NCBI RefSeq assembly: GCF_010389155.1
Contig: NC_057761.1
Location: forward strand, 23,644,210-23,708,209
From: Erigeron canadensis
Taxonomy: Eukaryota; Streptophyta; Magnoliopsida; Asterales; Asteraceae
Length of the DNA: 64,000 nt
Reading direction: 5' to 3'
The position numbers were made by a program, and so were the translations under genes. The notes under the pieces were generated by a model. The model saw only the letters and a list, made by a program, of their open reading frames with translations, made no database searches and was not told the origin of the DNA. Shown piece by piece: positions 35,401 to 46,211 of the stretch. Positions within the stretch are counted from its first letter, which is position 1, and each line of letters opens with the position of its first letter.

Positions 35401-35698
35401 ACCCTTAGAGACCAAACATTTACCACTAGGCCACCACCCTTGTGGTTTACAAGTTTTATTTTCATCTTTTAGAAATGTTTGAGTTCTTTTTTGCATCTTA
35501 CAATATATGATTTCAAATTTGCAGGCACAAGCAAATAGTGAGACTGTGAATCAAGATTCACATTTGAAAGCAGATAATAGAAAGGAGCCATCTTTTTTGA
35601 GTAGAGCCAAGATGGCATTAAGTTCGGTTCCAGTGGTGCTGGTCGTTACAGGCTTGTGTGCAGGTATTCTTGCTATGTGGAAAAGCACAAGGATATGA
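31321..35698 (+). CDS. membrane-tethered NAC transcription factor (NTL type)
   Basis: Four exons: 31321-31480, 32938-33221, 34182-35156 and 35525-35698, all with GT-AG borders, giving 530 residues. The first three supply a full NAC domain (residues about 7-160): [17 protein letters not shown] (A), [15 protein letters not shown] (B), [12 protein letters not shown] with [10 protein letters not shown] (C), [21 protein letters not shown] (D) and [10 protein letters not shown] (E). The middle is acidic and Gln/Asn-rich, as in activation regions, with two IRTRQ-type motifs near residues 357 and 420. The last exon encodes a C-terminal membrane span (about 506-525, [18 protein letters not shown]). 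Such factors are held at a membrane and released by proteolysis or splicing to enter the nucleus. If exon 4 is skipped, translation would stop two codons past the 35156 donor (VGL then TGA), giving a soluble form. Confidence 0.95.
31650..31960. repeat. SINE-like sequence in NAC intron 1
   Basis: The plus strand has a weak box-B-like GGTGTTCAATCC near 31690 and, later, GAGATGTAGACAGTCTTGCC with AGGGGTAGAGAGACT near 31850-31895, phrases shared (in reverse) with the SINE at 8921-9158. The two parts point in opposite directions, so this may be two overlapping decayed copies. Confidence 0.4.
32356..32449. repeat. (CA)n microsatellite in NAC intron 1
   Basis: About 94 bases of CA dinucleotides with a few GA/AA interruptions, preceded by a TATATATA tract. 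It creates spurious Thr-His and Cys-Val frames on the two strands. Confidence 0.95.
33825..33848 (+). repeat. 24-base G run in NAC intron 2
   Basis: An uninterrupted run of 24 G preceded by GGGGAGGGGGAAGG. The transcript would carry it as G-rich RNA with quadruplex potential. The exact length may be affected by sequencing error in homopolymers. Confidence 0.9.
35346..35445 (-). mobile_element. tRNA-like SINE fragment in NAC intron 3
   Basis: On the minus strand: box-A-like TGGCCTAGTGG, then AGTTCAAATCC as box B about 45 bases later, then a T-run on the plus strand that is the A tail in this orientation. Clear target duplications are not visible. Confidence 0.6.
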
Positions 35699-36512
35699 AG
35701 AAGTCGTGTAGGGGTTGTTACCTCCAGATAGAAGAGACTAAATTTTAGGCTCTTAAGTTTTAGAGACACTTTAATTTATATCTACATCTTTTGGTTCTAG
35801 ACCCTGTTCCTGTGGGTATGTTTAGGAACTAGTTATGAAGTAGTAACTTGAAGTTTTTATATAAATTTTCTTGTTCCTTCACAGTTTACATATTCATGTC
35901 TATATTGTTTGACTAATTTTAATGTACATATCTTGTTCTGATCAGAAAACCATTTACAAAAGTTTTGGTTCCTTTATGGACATCAGCATAAATTGTTTGG
36001 GTACAAATCATCATCATCTTGAAGAAACTACTTTAATTTTTATTATTGATACACTATGGCTCATATCTAACAATATTTTGTCCATGTGGCTGTGACTCTC
36101 TTCCATGAGTTCCATGATACTACTCTCATTATTGACTCATCAATTAATCATGTCGTCAAAACCCAAGAGACTTGACCGTTGGTGTCTTTCAGTTTATTTT
36201 GTACAAAATTATGTTATAAATAGGACACTTTTTAAGTTCAACGACATGCCTCATCATGTACATAACTTCAATTATAGAGGAACTCCATATTTAAGAAAAC
36301 CCCTATCCATAAGAGCATTTTACACACACCAAAATTTAAACCTCAAAGTCTTAAATATCTCCATATACCAACCCATCCATCGATTGGTTATAAATAACAG
36401 GCTTGGCTTTTGAATTATATTGGTCATTAGCCATAATTATAAAATGAGCCCTACAATATTTGAACAAGTTTATTTTTACTACCTTAAGTCATCTTGAATG
36501 GTTTTTAAAAAA
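35699..36512. other. 3' flank of the NAC gene
   Basis: Probably the NAC 3' untranslated region up to about 35960, then A+T-rich intergenic DNA. The short plus-strand frames near 36105-36413 show no recognisable domain. Confidence 0.45.
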
Positions 36513-36780
36513 AAATGATTAACCCTCCTAATATATCCTGGAAAGAGATTCCTTCAAGTTACTCAACTTGACTAGTTAAGTTGGGGAAATATTGAAAATC
36601 AAGAGTTAAGATTAAAACATCATCTTTTAATCTTCAGATCTCCACCCATATATCCTTCTAAAAATTTTCATAATTTATGACATTTGTAATCTATTAATTT
36701 TCTCTCACTCTCATCTTTTGATTGTACCATGTGGCATGATCATATTTTTAGGAGGATGTATTAAGAGGATTGATCATTTT
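36513..36780. mobile_element. MITE with AAATGATTAAYCCTC ends
   Basis: The left end AAATGATTAACCCTCCTAAT and the right end ATTAAGAGGATTGATCATTT are imperfect inverted repeats of about 25 bp, followed inward by GGAGGAT/ATCC blocks. Non-coding, 268 bp. Confidence 0.6.
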
Positions 36781-37135
36781 CCTTTGTAAAATGCTCAAAT
36801 ATACTATCTCAGCAAATTGTTCCAACATACTGAATAAACACACTGAACTTATTTTGTCTCAAACCCAACATAATAAAACTCAATTTACTCATCTCACGTC
36901 ACCATTCATATTATATTTAAAAACACATTATATTAATTGTTATATAAGAAAAACACCAAAAAAAAGAACTTAGGGCCCACTATAAGGCCATCTTCAATGG
37001 GTTCATGGTGACAATCATATTGGGCGTCAATATGCCACCAAACCCAATATGTCACTCAGTATGCTGGATCAAATTGCTCCCAAGCACTTCGAATGCATTT
37101 TGTAAAGTGGGCTATCTTTTTGGATTTAGTAATAC

Positions 37136-37141
<6 letters not shown>

Positions 37142-37177
<36 letters not shown>
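37142..37177. repeat. (AT)n microsatellite in the outer MITE
   Basis: About 36 bases of alternating A and T. Confidence 0.95.
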
Positions 37178-37180
<3 letters not shown>

Positions 37181-37795
37181 ATGTTTCTGTATATTGAAAG
37201 CAAAAGAGAAAAGTGACCCGCGACGTTTATTTAGTAATACAATTGACTTATGTTTCTTTTAACTTTTTTTTTTATTACTTTTAAAATTTGAATATGATGA
37301 TGTGGTATGGGAAAATTGAGTTTCAGTGTGTTGGGTTTAGAGATGGCAAAAATACTCGTACCCGATGGGGAATCCGATACCCGTACCCGATTTGACCGGG
37401 AAATCCTTGAGTTGACCGGGGATGGGGACGGATATGGGGATGTAAATCTAATCCCCGATGGGGATGGGCATGGGGATGGGGACGGGGATGGGAAACCGTA
37501 AATACCCGATCCCCATACCCGAACCTGAAAATACTATATATATTTATTGGAATCACTTTAAGTTTTATTTATAATCTATAATCAATTTTAAGTTTAGAAA
37601 TTTTATTTAGTACTTTTTGTGTTGTATACTTTATTAATCATTTACTTGACATATATATTAGTTGATACATAGAAAAAAAAACATTGAAATACACATTTTC
37701 CTACATATTTTATATCAAAATAAATCCATGTTCATTAAAAAAAAAGTATCCCCGATACCTGACGGGGATCCCCGATACCCGATGGGGACGGGTAT

Positions 37796-39656
37796 TGTAA
37801 CACCCCAAATATTTTAAGGTAAAAGAAATTAACCCTTATCTTAGTTTTGACATTAAATTAATTTCATAGTATTTTATTTTTGGATATGGGATTAATTTAG
37901 TTGGAACTTTAGCGGATGGCGGGTAAAACACCCACCAAATTGAGGAGTGGGTCGTGGCACCCATAGGAAGTGCCAGACATCTTCTTTTGAGTATGAATCA
38001 TACTTCCACTCTCATTTTCTTCTTCCCTTCATGCATTCCTTCTTATATTCTTTCAAAATCAAAGAGTAGTTCATCAAGAACAAAATCATTAATCATCTCC
38101 ACCTATATTAGGAATTTACAAGCTAGGGTTTTGGTGATTTTGGGTGGCGGCTGAAAATCAAGAGGAAAAAGGGGAGAAAAAGGAATTGTAGCCTATAGTC
38201 TTGATTTAGCTCTTTGAATCTTGAGGTACTGAATTCCCTTAATTTAGTTTTATCTTTCTTCTGAAATTAGGGTTCATGGATGAACCAAATTGGGGGATTT
38301 TGCTAGAAAATGAAGTATGGTTCATTTTCTCCAATTCCTTAGTTAACCTAGTTGTCATTGAGTTATAAGATGTGTTTGATAATGAAATTGATAAATTCAT
38401 GTGATGAATTGAGTTTGTAAGAAAAGATGAACATTACTAGTTATTGTTGTGTGAATGAAAATAGTAGGTTGAACTACCTAATGTTATAGTTAAAGATGAA
38501 AGTAACTCAATGACAAATGGGTTGGGTTTTGGGTTTAGAAAAGGCTAGTGATTGTGAATGGCTAGGTTGAACTAGTCAAGTTTTGAATGTAAGCTTATGC
38601 ATTTTTTCGATACGATTTTAGGTTGAAGCTTGCTTGTGCTTGTTGTTAGCGTTATTCTCTTTATTGCGAAGGAGGTGAGTATTCTTGCATACCTTTATGT
38701 ATACGTTGGGCCAATTACCATGAGATGTGAATGTTCCAAGCATGGTAATTGGTTCGGCGTTAAGCCCATGTGGGGCATTGTTTATGAGGCCTAAGAACCT
38801 CCGGGGCCTAAGAATCCCGATAGATATGATTTGTTATGATCGTTTAGCTTATATGGATCCATATATGTATTGTTTGTGTGCAAGGTGAATATGTAAATGT
38901 GACATGACGATGCCATAGGTTACATGTGAAAGTCCTTGTACTATGCCCTCCTTCGTATTCGTAAATGTATGCAAGTATATTCACTAAGCCTTTGCTTATA
39001 TTTTAGATGTTTACCTCTTATATAGGTAGTTCCGGAGGAAGGAACTAGTGAGTGTTGTTTGAAGATAGTTGATTTAGAGTTTGAAGCGATCTTTGGACGT
39101 CTTGAAGGTAATTAGGTCATTCCGGCGAATGACGATGATTTGGTTAGAAACCTAGTTGTCCCTCTTGACATTGGCTCATGGTACATTTTGGTTGTTATTG
39201 GCCATATTTTGATATGTTTTGTAAATGGTCATGTTCATGTCTTTTATAGTTGATAAGGATAGTTGGTTTGGTTGTAGCATGTCAAATGGGTAATCGACCC
39301 ATATGGTTGCGTGGTCGATCATGGATCAACCTAATTTGACAAATATGAATGTTTTCGGGTTAACTCTCTTACTTTCAATTCTGGAATGTAATTTCTTATA
39401 ATTTTGGTTGTGGTTCAAGGGTTTTGGTTAAGTCTTAAAGTGGGCAAAGTTTGATGTTGTTGGGTTGTGGGCCACTGCGGCGCAGTGGGAGCGTGCCAAG
39501 CCCACTGCGGCGCGGTGGGGGTTCTTCCAGTTTTGGCCCGAGAATTTCCACTGCGGCGCAGTGGGAGCACTCGACCTCACTGCGGCGCAGTGGGGCATAT
39601 ATATAAAAAGAAAAAAAAACTTTTGTGTTTTCGAGTTATCGAGTCGTGTCGTTACA
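37796..39656 (+). repeat. 5' LTR of the Gypsy element
   Basis: 1861 bp, from TGTAACACCCC to GTCGTTACA. Near its 3' end it carries four palindrome copies, directly followed by a CATATATATAAAAAG promoter-like box. By eye the shared part differs from the 3' LTR by one substitution, two single-base indels and the length of an AT tract. Confidence 0.9.
39472..39592. repeat. palindrome array in the 5' LTR
   Basis: Four copies of the CCACTGCGGCGCAGTGG motif: 39472-39488 (perfect), about 39501-39519 (one mismatch, CGCGGTGG), 39548-39564 (perfect) and 39578-39592 (shorter arms). Spacing is 29, 46 and 31 bases. It is the same motif as in the solo LTR at 4734-4930. Confidence 0.9.
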
Positions 39657-39658
39657 AG

Positions 39659-39676
39659 TGGTATCAGAGCCAAGGT
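39659..39676 (+). other. primer-binding site, tRNA-iMet type
   Basis: TGGTATCAGAGCCAAGGT begins two bases after the LTR end, matching the 3' end of plant initiator methionine tRNA as used by most plant Gypsy and Copia elements. Confidence 0.9.
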
Positions 39677-39981
39677 TTAAGGGATTTAGGTATTCCCTCG
39701 TATGGAGAGTGCCTAGACTTAAACCGTAGTTGAGACTCGACCTTAGGTATTAGAAATTTTATATGGGACCCGAATATGTGTTTGATGATGTTAGCTTATG
39801 AATTTGCTAGTATTAAAGCACAATAAGAAGCCGGCCTTATTGTGATTGAAGTACTAACAAATTTATAAACCAACCGCATCAAACTTTGGAACGGTCTAGT
39901 ATAAAGTTATAGGTTTCGACCATAGCTCGTGAGGAGAAATAGGTCGTGTGCTTAAATTAGTTCATTTTTTCTTATTATAGC

Positions 39982-41064
39982 ATGGAAGAGCAACTCCGTC
40001 ATAAAGAAATCGAGCACAATGAAGAAGAGGAGCCCGTATTTGATGAGGCTAGCATGGATATATCGGATCAAATAGGGAGAGCATTAGAAAAATATACTCC
40101 TATCTTACTCAAGAGATTGAATCAAACCTTGGAGGGAGCGGTGAATGATCACATCGCTCAAATGATTAAAGAAGAAGTTGCAATCAATGTGCAACGGGAA
40201 TTTGAGAAGCGTGATGCCAAAGATAAAGGCAAGAAAACCGAAGATGAAAAGGAGGTGGAATTTACGGGGGAAAGAGCCTACAAGAAAAAGTTCACTTTTC
40301 GGGATTTTGAGGTATGTCACCCACCCGAGTATCACGGTGATCGGGATCCTATTGTTTGTACTCGGTGGATCTCAGAAATTGAAGGGGCATTCCGTACTAG
40401 CCAATGTCCCTCACATTTGAAGGTGATCTTTGCGGTTGGTATGTTGAGGAATAGTGGAAAGAGGTGGTGGGATGGATTGTTGGCTATTAAGAAGGGGGCA
40501 CTAGATGATGTTGAGTGACCCGAATTTAAAGATATGTTCTTCAAAGAATTTCAGTCGGAGGCCGAGGTAACCAAATTGAGGAGTGAATTCCTCAATGATT
40601 GTCAAGGCAACATGACCTTGAATGAATTCCGAGCTCAATTCTTGGACAAGGATCAATTTTGTCCAGAATTCCTTGAAAACGACCAGTTGCTCAAAGAGCA
40701 ATTTTACTTGAAGCTGAGGAAGAATCTCCGGGAGAAAATTAGTTTGCGCCAAATGGAGTCATTCTCCATGTTGGCGGATGTGGCTCGGGATCATGAGATT
40801 GAGATGTCAAGAGTTGATGAAGGTGTTTTGAAAAGAAGGTATGAAGATGTAAATTCTCCAAGCAAGCGGCCTAGACAAGAGGGCAGTCCCGGGAACCACC
40901 CCAATAAAAGAAATGTCCCATTTTGTCGCCAATGCAAGAAGAATCATCCGGGGGCTTGTAGAGCGGCGGACAAGGGCTGTTACACTTGTGGGAAGCCGGG
41001 GCACACAAGCCGGGAATGTAGGTCTAAACCTCAAAGACCTATTATATGCTTTAAGTGCTTTTGA
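39982..41064 (+). pseudogene. Gypsy gag, one stop and one frameshift
   Basis: The frame opens at 39982 (MEEQLRHKEI) and holds a long acidic helical N-terminus and the retrotransposon gag core. An in-frame TGA at 40516-40518 splits it, and the same frame then continues to a CCHC zinc knuckle (CYTCGKPGHTSREC) near 40980. A second zinc knuckle is interrupted at about 41058-41065, in a run of four T, where the reading frame changes. Gag would form the particle and bind genomic RNA; this copy cannot make it in full. Confidence 0.85.
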
Positions 41065-44000
41065 AGAGGGCCACATGAGAAGCTCATGCCCAAAATTGAC
41101 AGAGGAGGAGAGGTTAGAAGAAAGAAGAAGGGAGGCAGAGAGGAAGAGTGCTCAAACCCATGGGAATAAAAGGGGAAGGTCCTTTCAACTCTCCGTGGAG
41201 CAAGCAAGTAACACCAATGATGTTGTCACAGGTACATTCCTTGTATATAATGTGCCTATGCGTATTCTCTTTGATTCGGGAGCGAATAGATCATTTGTTG
41301 CAACTAGAGTAATTCACGTTATTCCCGTGTCTAAATCATGTTTAGAAAGTACTTTGCAAGTTGAGGTTGGTAATGGTAGGATAGAATTAGTGAAGGTTGT
41401 GTATGAGGGGTGTGAGATCAAAATTTCGTCGGAACTCTTTCAAGCTAATCTAATTCCTTTCCCAATGGGAGAGTTTGACATAATTTTGGGCATGGATTGG
41501 TTGAGCTCTTGCAACGCCAAGATCGCGTGTGATGAAAAAGCGATATATTTGAAGACCTCTAAGGGTGAAGATTTGGTAGTTTATGGTGATAGGAAAGAGC
41601 GTTCAATACACGTGTGCACTTTTGCTCGTGCCAAGCGTTACATATCGCATGGGTGCCATGCTTACCTTGCTCACATCGTTGATGTTGAGAAGAAACCCTT
41701 GATAATCCAAGACATTCCTATTGTTAATGATTTCGCCGATGTTTTTCCCGAAGACTTGCCGGGCATTCCTCCTGAACGGTAAGTTGAGTTTTCTATTGAT
41801 CTCATTTCGGGGGCTCACCCCATTGCTAAGGCTCCTTACCGTTTGGCTCCAACGGAGATGCAAGAAATGATGAAACAACTTCAAGAATTGTTAGACAAAG
41901 GCTTCATACGACCGAGTAACTCTCCTTGGGGTGTACCGGTACTATTTGTAAAGAAGAAGGATGGAAGTATGCGGATGTGTATCGACTATCGTGAGCTTAA
42001 CAAGGTAACCGTAAAGAACAAGTATCCTTTGCCTAGGATCGACGACTTATTCGATCAACTTCAAGGGGCTTCATATTTTTCAAAAATCGATCTTCGTTCG
42101 GGTTACCACCAACTCAAGGTAAGTGAAGAAGATATTCCCAAAACTGCTTTCCGTACTCGTTATGGCCATTTTGAGTTTGTTGTCATGCCTTTTGGTCTTA
42201 CTAATGCTCCCGCGGCTTTCATGGACCTCATGAATCGTGTTTGTCGTCCCATGCTTGACAAGTCCGTGATTGTTTTTATCGATGACATTCTTATTTATTC
42301 CAAAAGTTCTTCCGATCACGAAGTTCATCTAAGGGAGGTGTTGGAAGCCCTTCGTAAGGAGAAGCTCTATGCCAAGTTCTCCAAGTGTGAATTTTGGTTA
42401 CGGGAGGTACAATTCCTTGGTCATGTGGTTAATAGTGAAGGAATTATGGTAGACCCGGCTAAGATTAATGCGGTGATGAAGTGGGAGCAACCCAAGAGTC
42501 CGTCGGAGATTAGGAGTTTTCTTGGTTTAGCGGGCTATTATCGGCGTTTTATTCAAGATTTCTCTAAAATAGCTTCTCCCTTGACCAAATTAACTCGCAA
42601 GAATATCAAGTTCGAATGGAAAGATGAACAAGACATGGCCTTTCAACAACTTCGTGAAAGGCTATGTCAAGCACCCGTTCTTGTTTTGCCCGATGGTCTT
42701 GAAGATATGGTGGTGTATTGTGATGCATCATCTAATGGCCTCGGTTGTGTTCTTATGCAACGAGGTAAAGTTATTGCTTATGCTTCTAGACAATTGAAAG
42801 AGCATGAAAAATGATATCCCACTCATGATTTGGAGTTAGCGGCGGTGGTTTTTGCTTTGAAAATTTGGCGCCATTACCTTTATGGAGTCAAGTTTACCAT
42901 TTATTCCGATCATAAAAGCCTCAAATACTTCTTTGAGCAAAGAGATCTCAACAATCGCCAACGAAGATGGCTAGATCTCTTGAAGGATTATGATTGCGAG
43001 ATTTTGTATCATCCTGGGAAGGCTAATGTAGTAGCGGACGCTTTGAGTCGGAAGAGTTCTCATCATGCCCTATTCGTTTCTCCTCTTTGGGTTTTGATCA
43101 CTAACGATTTCTTGGATCAAATTAGGGAAGTTCAAGAGAAGGCTTTGCAACGGGATCCTAAAAGAGAAAGAATTAAAGGCCAATTGCAATATTTCGCTAA
43201 GGATTCCCGTGGCCTTACTTTACGTTTTGGGAGGATTTGGATCCCATTCTCTTGTGAGTTGAAGCAAGTTCTCCTTGGCGAGGCTCACAAATCCAAGTAT
43301 TCCATTCACCCCGGTGCCACAAAGATGTACCATGATTTAAAAGTGGAGTATTGGTGGGCCGGAATGAAACGTGATGTAGTGAAGTACGTTGAGAAATGTT
43401 TGACTTGTGCTCAAGTGAAGGCGGAGCATCAAAAGCCTTATGGTATGATGCAACCGTTAGAAATACCGAAATGGAAGTGGGAGGAGATCACCATGGATTT
43501 CGTCACAAAGTTGCCCAAGACCCCTAGAAATCAATTTGATACAATATGGGTGATAGTTGATAGACTAACCAAGAGTGCCCTGTTTCTTCCTATCCGGGAG
43601 GCATCATCATCCGAAGTGTTGGCAAAGATCTACGTGAAAGAAATTGTAGCTAGACATGGAGTTCCTATCTCCATTGTTTCAGATAGAGACACTCGTTTCA
43701 CTTCTCACTTTTGGCGGAAATTTCATGAAGATATGGGTACCAAGCTCAAGCTTAGCACCGCCTATCACCCACAAACGGATGGCCAAAGTGAGAGAACCAT
43801 TCAAACGCTTGAAGACATGCTTCGAGCCTGTGTAATTGACTTTGGGGGCACTTGGGATCCTCACTTGCCTTTGGTAGAATTCTCATACAACAATAGTTAC
43901 CATTCTTGTATTCAAATGCCACCGTATGAAATGTTGTATGGAAGGAAGTGTCGATCTCCAATTTGCTGGGGAGAAGTAGGTCAAAGAGAAATAGGTGGCA

Positions 44001-44428
44001 CGGAAGTGGTGCTGAAAACCATTGAGAAGATAGATGTGATCAAGGAAAGATTGAAAGCGGCTCAAGACCGACAGAAGTCGTATGCGGATAAACGAAGAAG
44101 GCCAATTGAATTTAATGTTGATGATCGTGTGTTGTTGAAAGTCTCCCCATGGAAAGGTGTGTTATGTTTTCGAAAGCGTGGAAAGTTAAGCCCTCGTTTT
44201 ATTGGCCCATTCAAGATTGTGGCTAAGGTTGGCAAGGTCGCATACCGTTTGGAGTTACCGGAAGAGTTATCGGGAATTCACCCTACTTTTCATGTGTCAC
44301 ATCTTAGAAAATGCCTTGCCGATGAGTCTTCCTATGTACCATTGAATGCGATTGAAGTTGATAATAAGTTGAATTATATTGAAGAGCCGATTGCCATAGT
44401 CGAGGAAGTGCCAGACATCTTCTTTTGA
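41065..44428 (+). pseudogene. Gypsy pol, two in-frame stops
   Basis: Order of domains: protease with LFDSGANRSF near 41270 and an ILGMDWL motif near 41485; reverse transcriptase from about 41900 with [10 protein letters not shown] at about 42272; RNase H with [10 protein letters not shown] near 42712 and ADALSRK near 43035; integrase with an HHCC-type zinc region and a [16 protein letters not shown] core near 43495 and 43678. TAA at 41780-41782 and TGA at 42812-42814 interrupt an otherwise single frame. The frame ends at 44428 inside LTR sequence because of the deletion at about 44403, so the natural C-terminus is lost. Confidence 0.9.
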
Positions 44429-45911
44429 GTATGAATCATACTTCCACTCTCATTTTCTTCTTCCCTTCATGCATTCCTTCTCATATTCTTTCAAAATCAA
44501 AGAGTAGTTCATCAAGAACAAAATCATTAATCATCTCCACCTATATTAGGAATTTACAAGCTAGGGTTTTGGTGATTTTGGGTGGCGGCTGAAAATCAAG
44601 AGGAAAAAGGGGAGAAAAAGGAATTGTAGCCTATAGTCTTGATTTAGCTCTTTGAATCTTGAGGTACTGAATTCCCTTAATTTAGTTTTATCTTTCTTCT
44701 GAAATTAGGGTTCATGGATGAACCAAATTGGGGGATTTTGCTAGAAAATGAAGTATGGTTCATTTTCTCCAATTCCTTAGTTAACCTAGTTGTCATTGAG
44801 TTATAAGATGTGTTTGATAATGAAATTGATAAATTCATGTGATGAATTGAGTTTGTAAGAAAAGATGAACATTACTAGTTATTGTTGTGTGAATGAAAAT
44901 AGTAGGTTGAACTACCTAATGTTATAGTTAAAGATGAAAGTAACTCAATGACAAATGGGTTGGGTTTTGGGTTTAGAAAAGGCTAGTGATTGTGAATGGC
45001 TAGGTTGAACTAGTCAAGTTTTGAATGTAAGCTTATGCATTTTTTCGATACGATTTTAGGTTGAAGCTTGCTTGTGCTTGTTGTTAGCGTTATTCTCTTT
45101 ATTGCGAAGGAGGTGAGTATTCTTGCATACCTTTATGTATACGTTGGGCCAATTACCATGAGATGTGAATGTTCCAAGCATGGTAATTGGTTCGGCGTTA
45201 AGCCCATGTGGGGCATTGTTTATGAGGCCTAAGAACCTCCGGGGCCTAAGAATCCCGATAGATATGATTTGTTATGATCGTTTAGCTTATATGGATCCAT
45301 ATATGTATTGTTTGTGTGCAAGGTGAATATGTAAATGTGACATGACGATGCCATAGGTTACATGTGAAAGTCCTTGTACTATGCCCTCCTTCGTATTCGT
45401 AAATGTATGCAAGTATATTCACTAAGCCTTTGCTTATATTTTAGATGTTTACCCTCTTATATAGGTAGTTCCGGAGGAAGGAACTAGTGAGTGTTGTTTG
45501 AAGATAGTTGATTTAGAGTTTGAAGCGATCTTTGGACGTCTTGAAGGTAATTAGGTCATTCCCGGCGAATGACGATGATTTGGTTAGAAACCTAGTTGTC
45601 CCTCTTGACATTGGCTCATGGTACATTTTGGTTGTTATTGGCCATATTTTGATATGTTTTGTAAATGGTCATGTTCATGTCTTTTATAGTTGATAAGGAT
45701 AGTTGGTTTGGTTGTAGCATGTCAAATGGGTAATCGACCCATATGGTTGCGTGGTCGATCATGGATCAACCTAATTTGACAAATATGAATGTTTTCGGGT
45801 TAACTCTCTTACTTTCAATTCTGGAATGTAATTTCTTATAATTTTGGTTGTGGTTCAAGGGTTTTGGTTAAGTCTTAAAGTGGGCAAAGTTTGATGTTGT
45901 TGGGTTGTGGG

Positions 45912-46032
45912 CCACTGCGGCGCAGTGGGAGCGTGCCAAGCCCACTGCGGCGCGGTGGGGGTTCTTCCAGTTTTGGCCCGAGAATTTCCACTGCGGCGCA
46001 GTGGGAGCACTCGACCTCACTGCGGCGCAGTG
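45912..46032. repeat. palindrome array in the 3' LTR
   Basis: The same four copies with the same spacing and the same single mismatch as in the 5' LTR, followed by an expanded (AT)n tract. Confidence 0.9.
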
Positions 46033-46033
46033 G

Positions 46034-46036
<3 letters not shown>

Positions 46037-46077
<41 letters not shown>
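46037..46077. repeat. (AT)n expansion in the 3' LTR
   Basis: About 41 bases of alternating A and T where the 5' LTR has only ATATATATA followed by A-rich sequence. This is the main length difference between the two LTRs. Confidence 0.9.
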
Positions 46078-46081
<4 letters not shown>

Positions 46082-46211
46082 TTTTGTGTTTTCGAGTTAT
46101 CGAGTCGTGTCGTTGGAGACAATCCTCGCCCCATTGCCATCCCTAGTTGGGTTGGAGACAAAATGAATTCAGTTTGTTGGTTCAGTATGTTGGAACAATG
46201 TGTTGATGTAT

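Larger units (their letters stand above)
37796..46114 (+). mobile_element. Gypsy LTR retrotransposon, recent but defective
   Basis: Layout: 5' LTR, primer-binding site complementary to initiator Met tRNA, gag, protease, reverse transcriptase, RNase H, integrase, then a 3' LTR lacking its first 169 bases. Coding similarity and the long LTR suggest a Tekay/Del-like chromovirus, but the segment that would show a chromodomain is deleted. The 3' junction with the hAT-like MITE has lost the terminal ACA and the expected duplication (GGTAT would be the 5' copy). Two in-frame stops in pol, one in gag and one frameshift disable it. Confidence 0.9.
44403..46114 (+). repeat. 3' LTR, truncated at both ends
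   Basis: Matches 37965-39653 of the 5' LTR almost perfectly. The first 169 bases of the LTR, the polypurine tract and the end of pol are missing; AGGAAGTG spans the join and occurs at that point in the 5' LTR. At the right end the last three LTR bases are gone and hAT-MITE sequence resumes with GGAGACAATCC. Confidence 0.9.
37338..46145. mobile_element. hAT-like MITE interrupted by the Gypsy element
   Basis: The left end TAGAGATGGCAA and the right end TTGCCATCCCTA are inverted repeats of the hAT type. Perfect 8-bp duplications GTTGGGTT flank it (37330-37337 and 46146-46153). The body (37338-37795 plus 46115-46145) is a G-rich non-coding unit dominated by GATGGGGA and GATACCCG phrases in both orientations. 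The 8-bp duplication and TIR together make the boundaries reliable. Confidence 0.8.

Noticed and set aside
37338..37520. GATGGGGA-rich block as a stand-alone minisatellite or Gly/Asp-rich gene
   Set aside because: The block is explained as the body of a hAT-like MITE with TIRs and an 8-bp duplication; the open frames are compositional.
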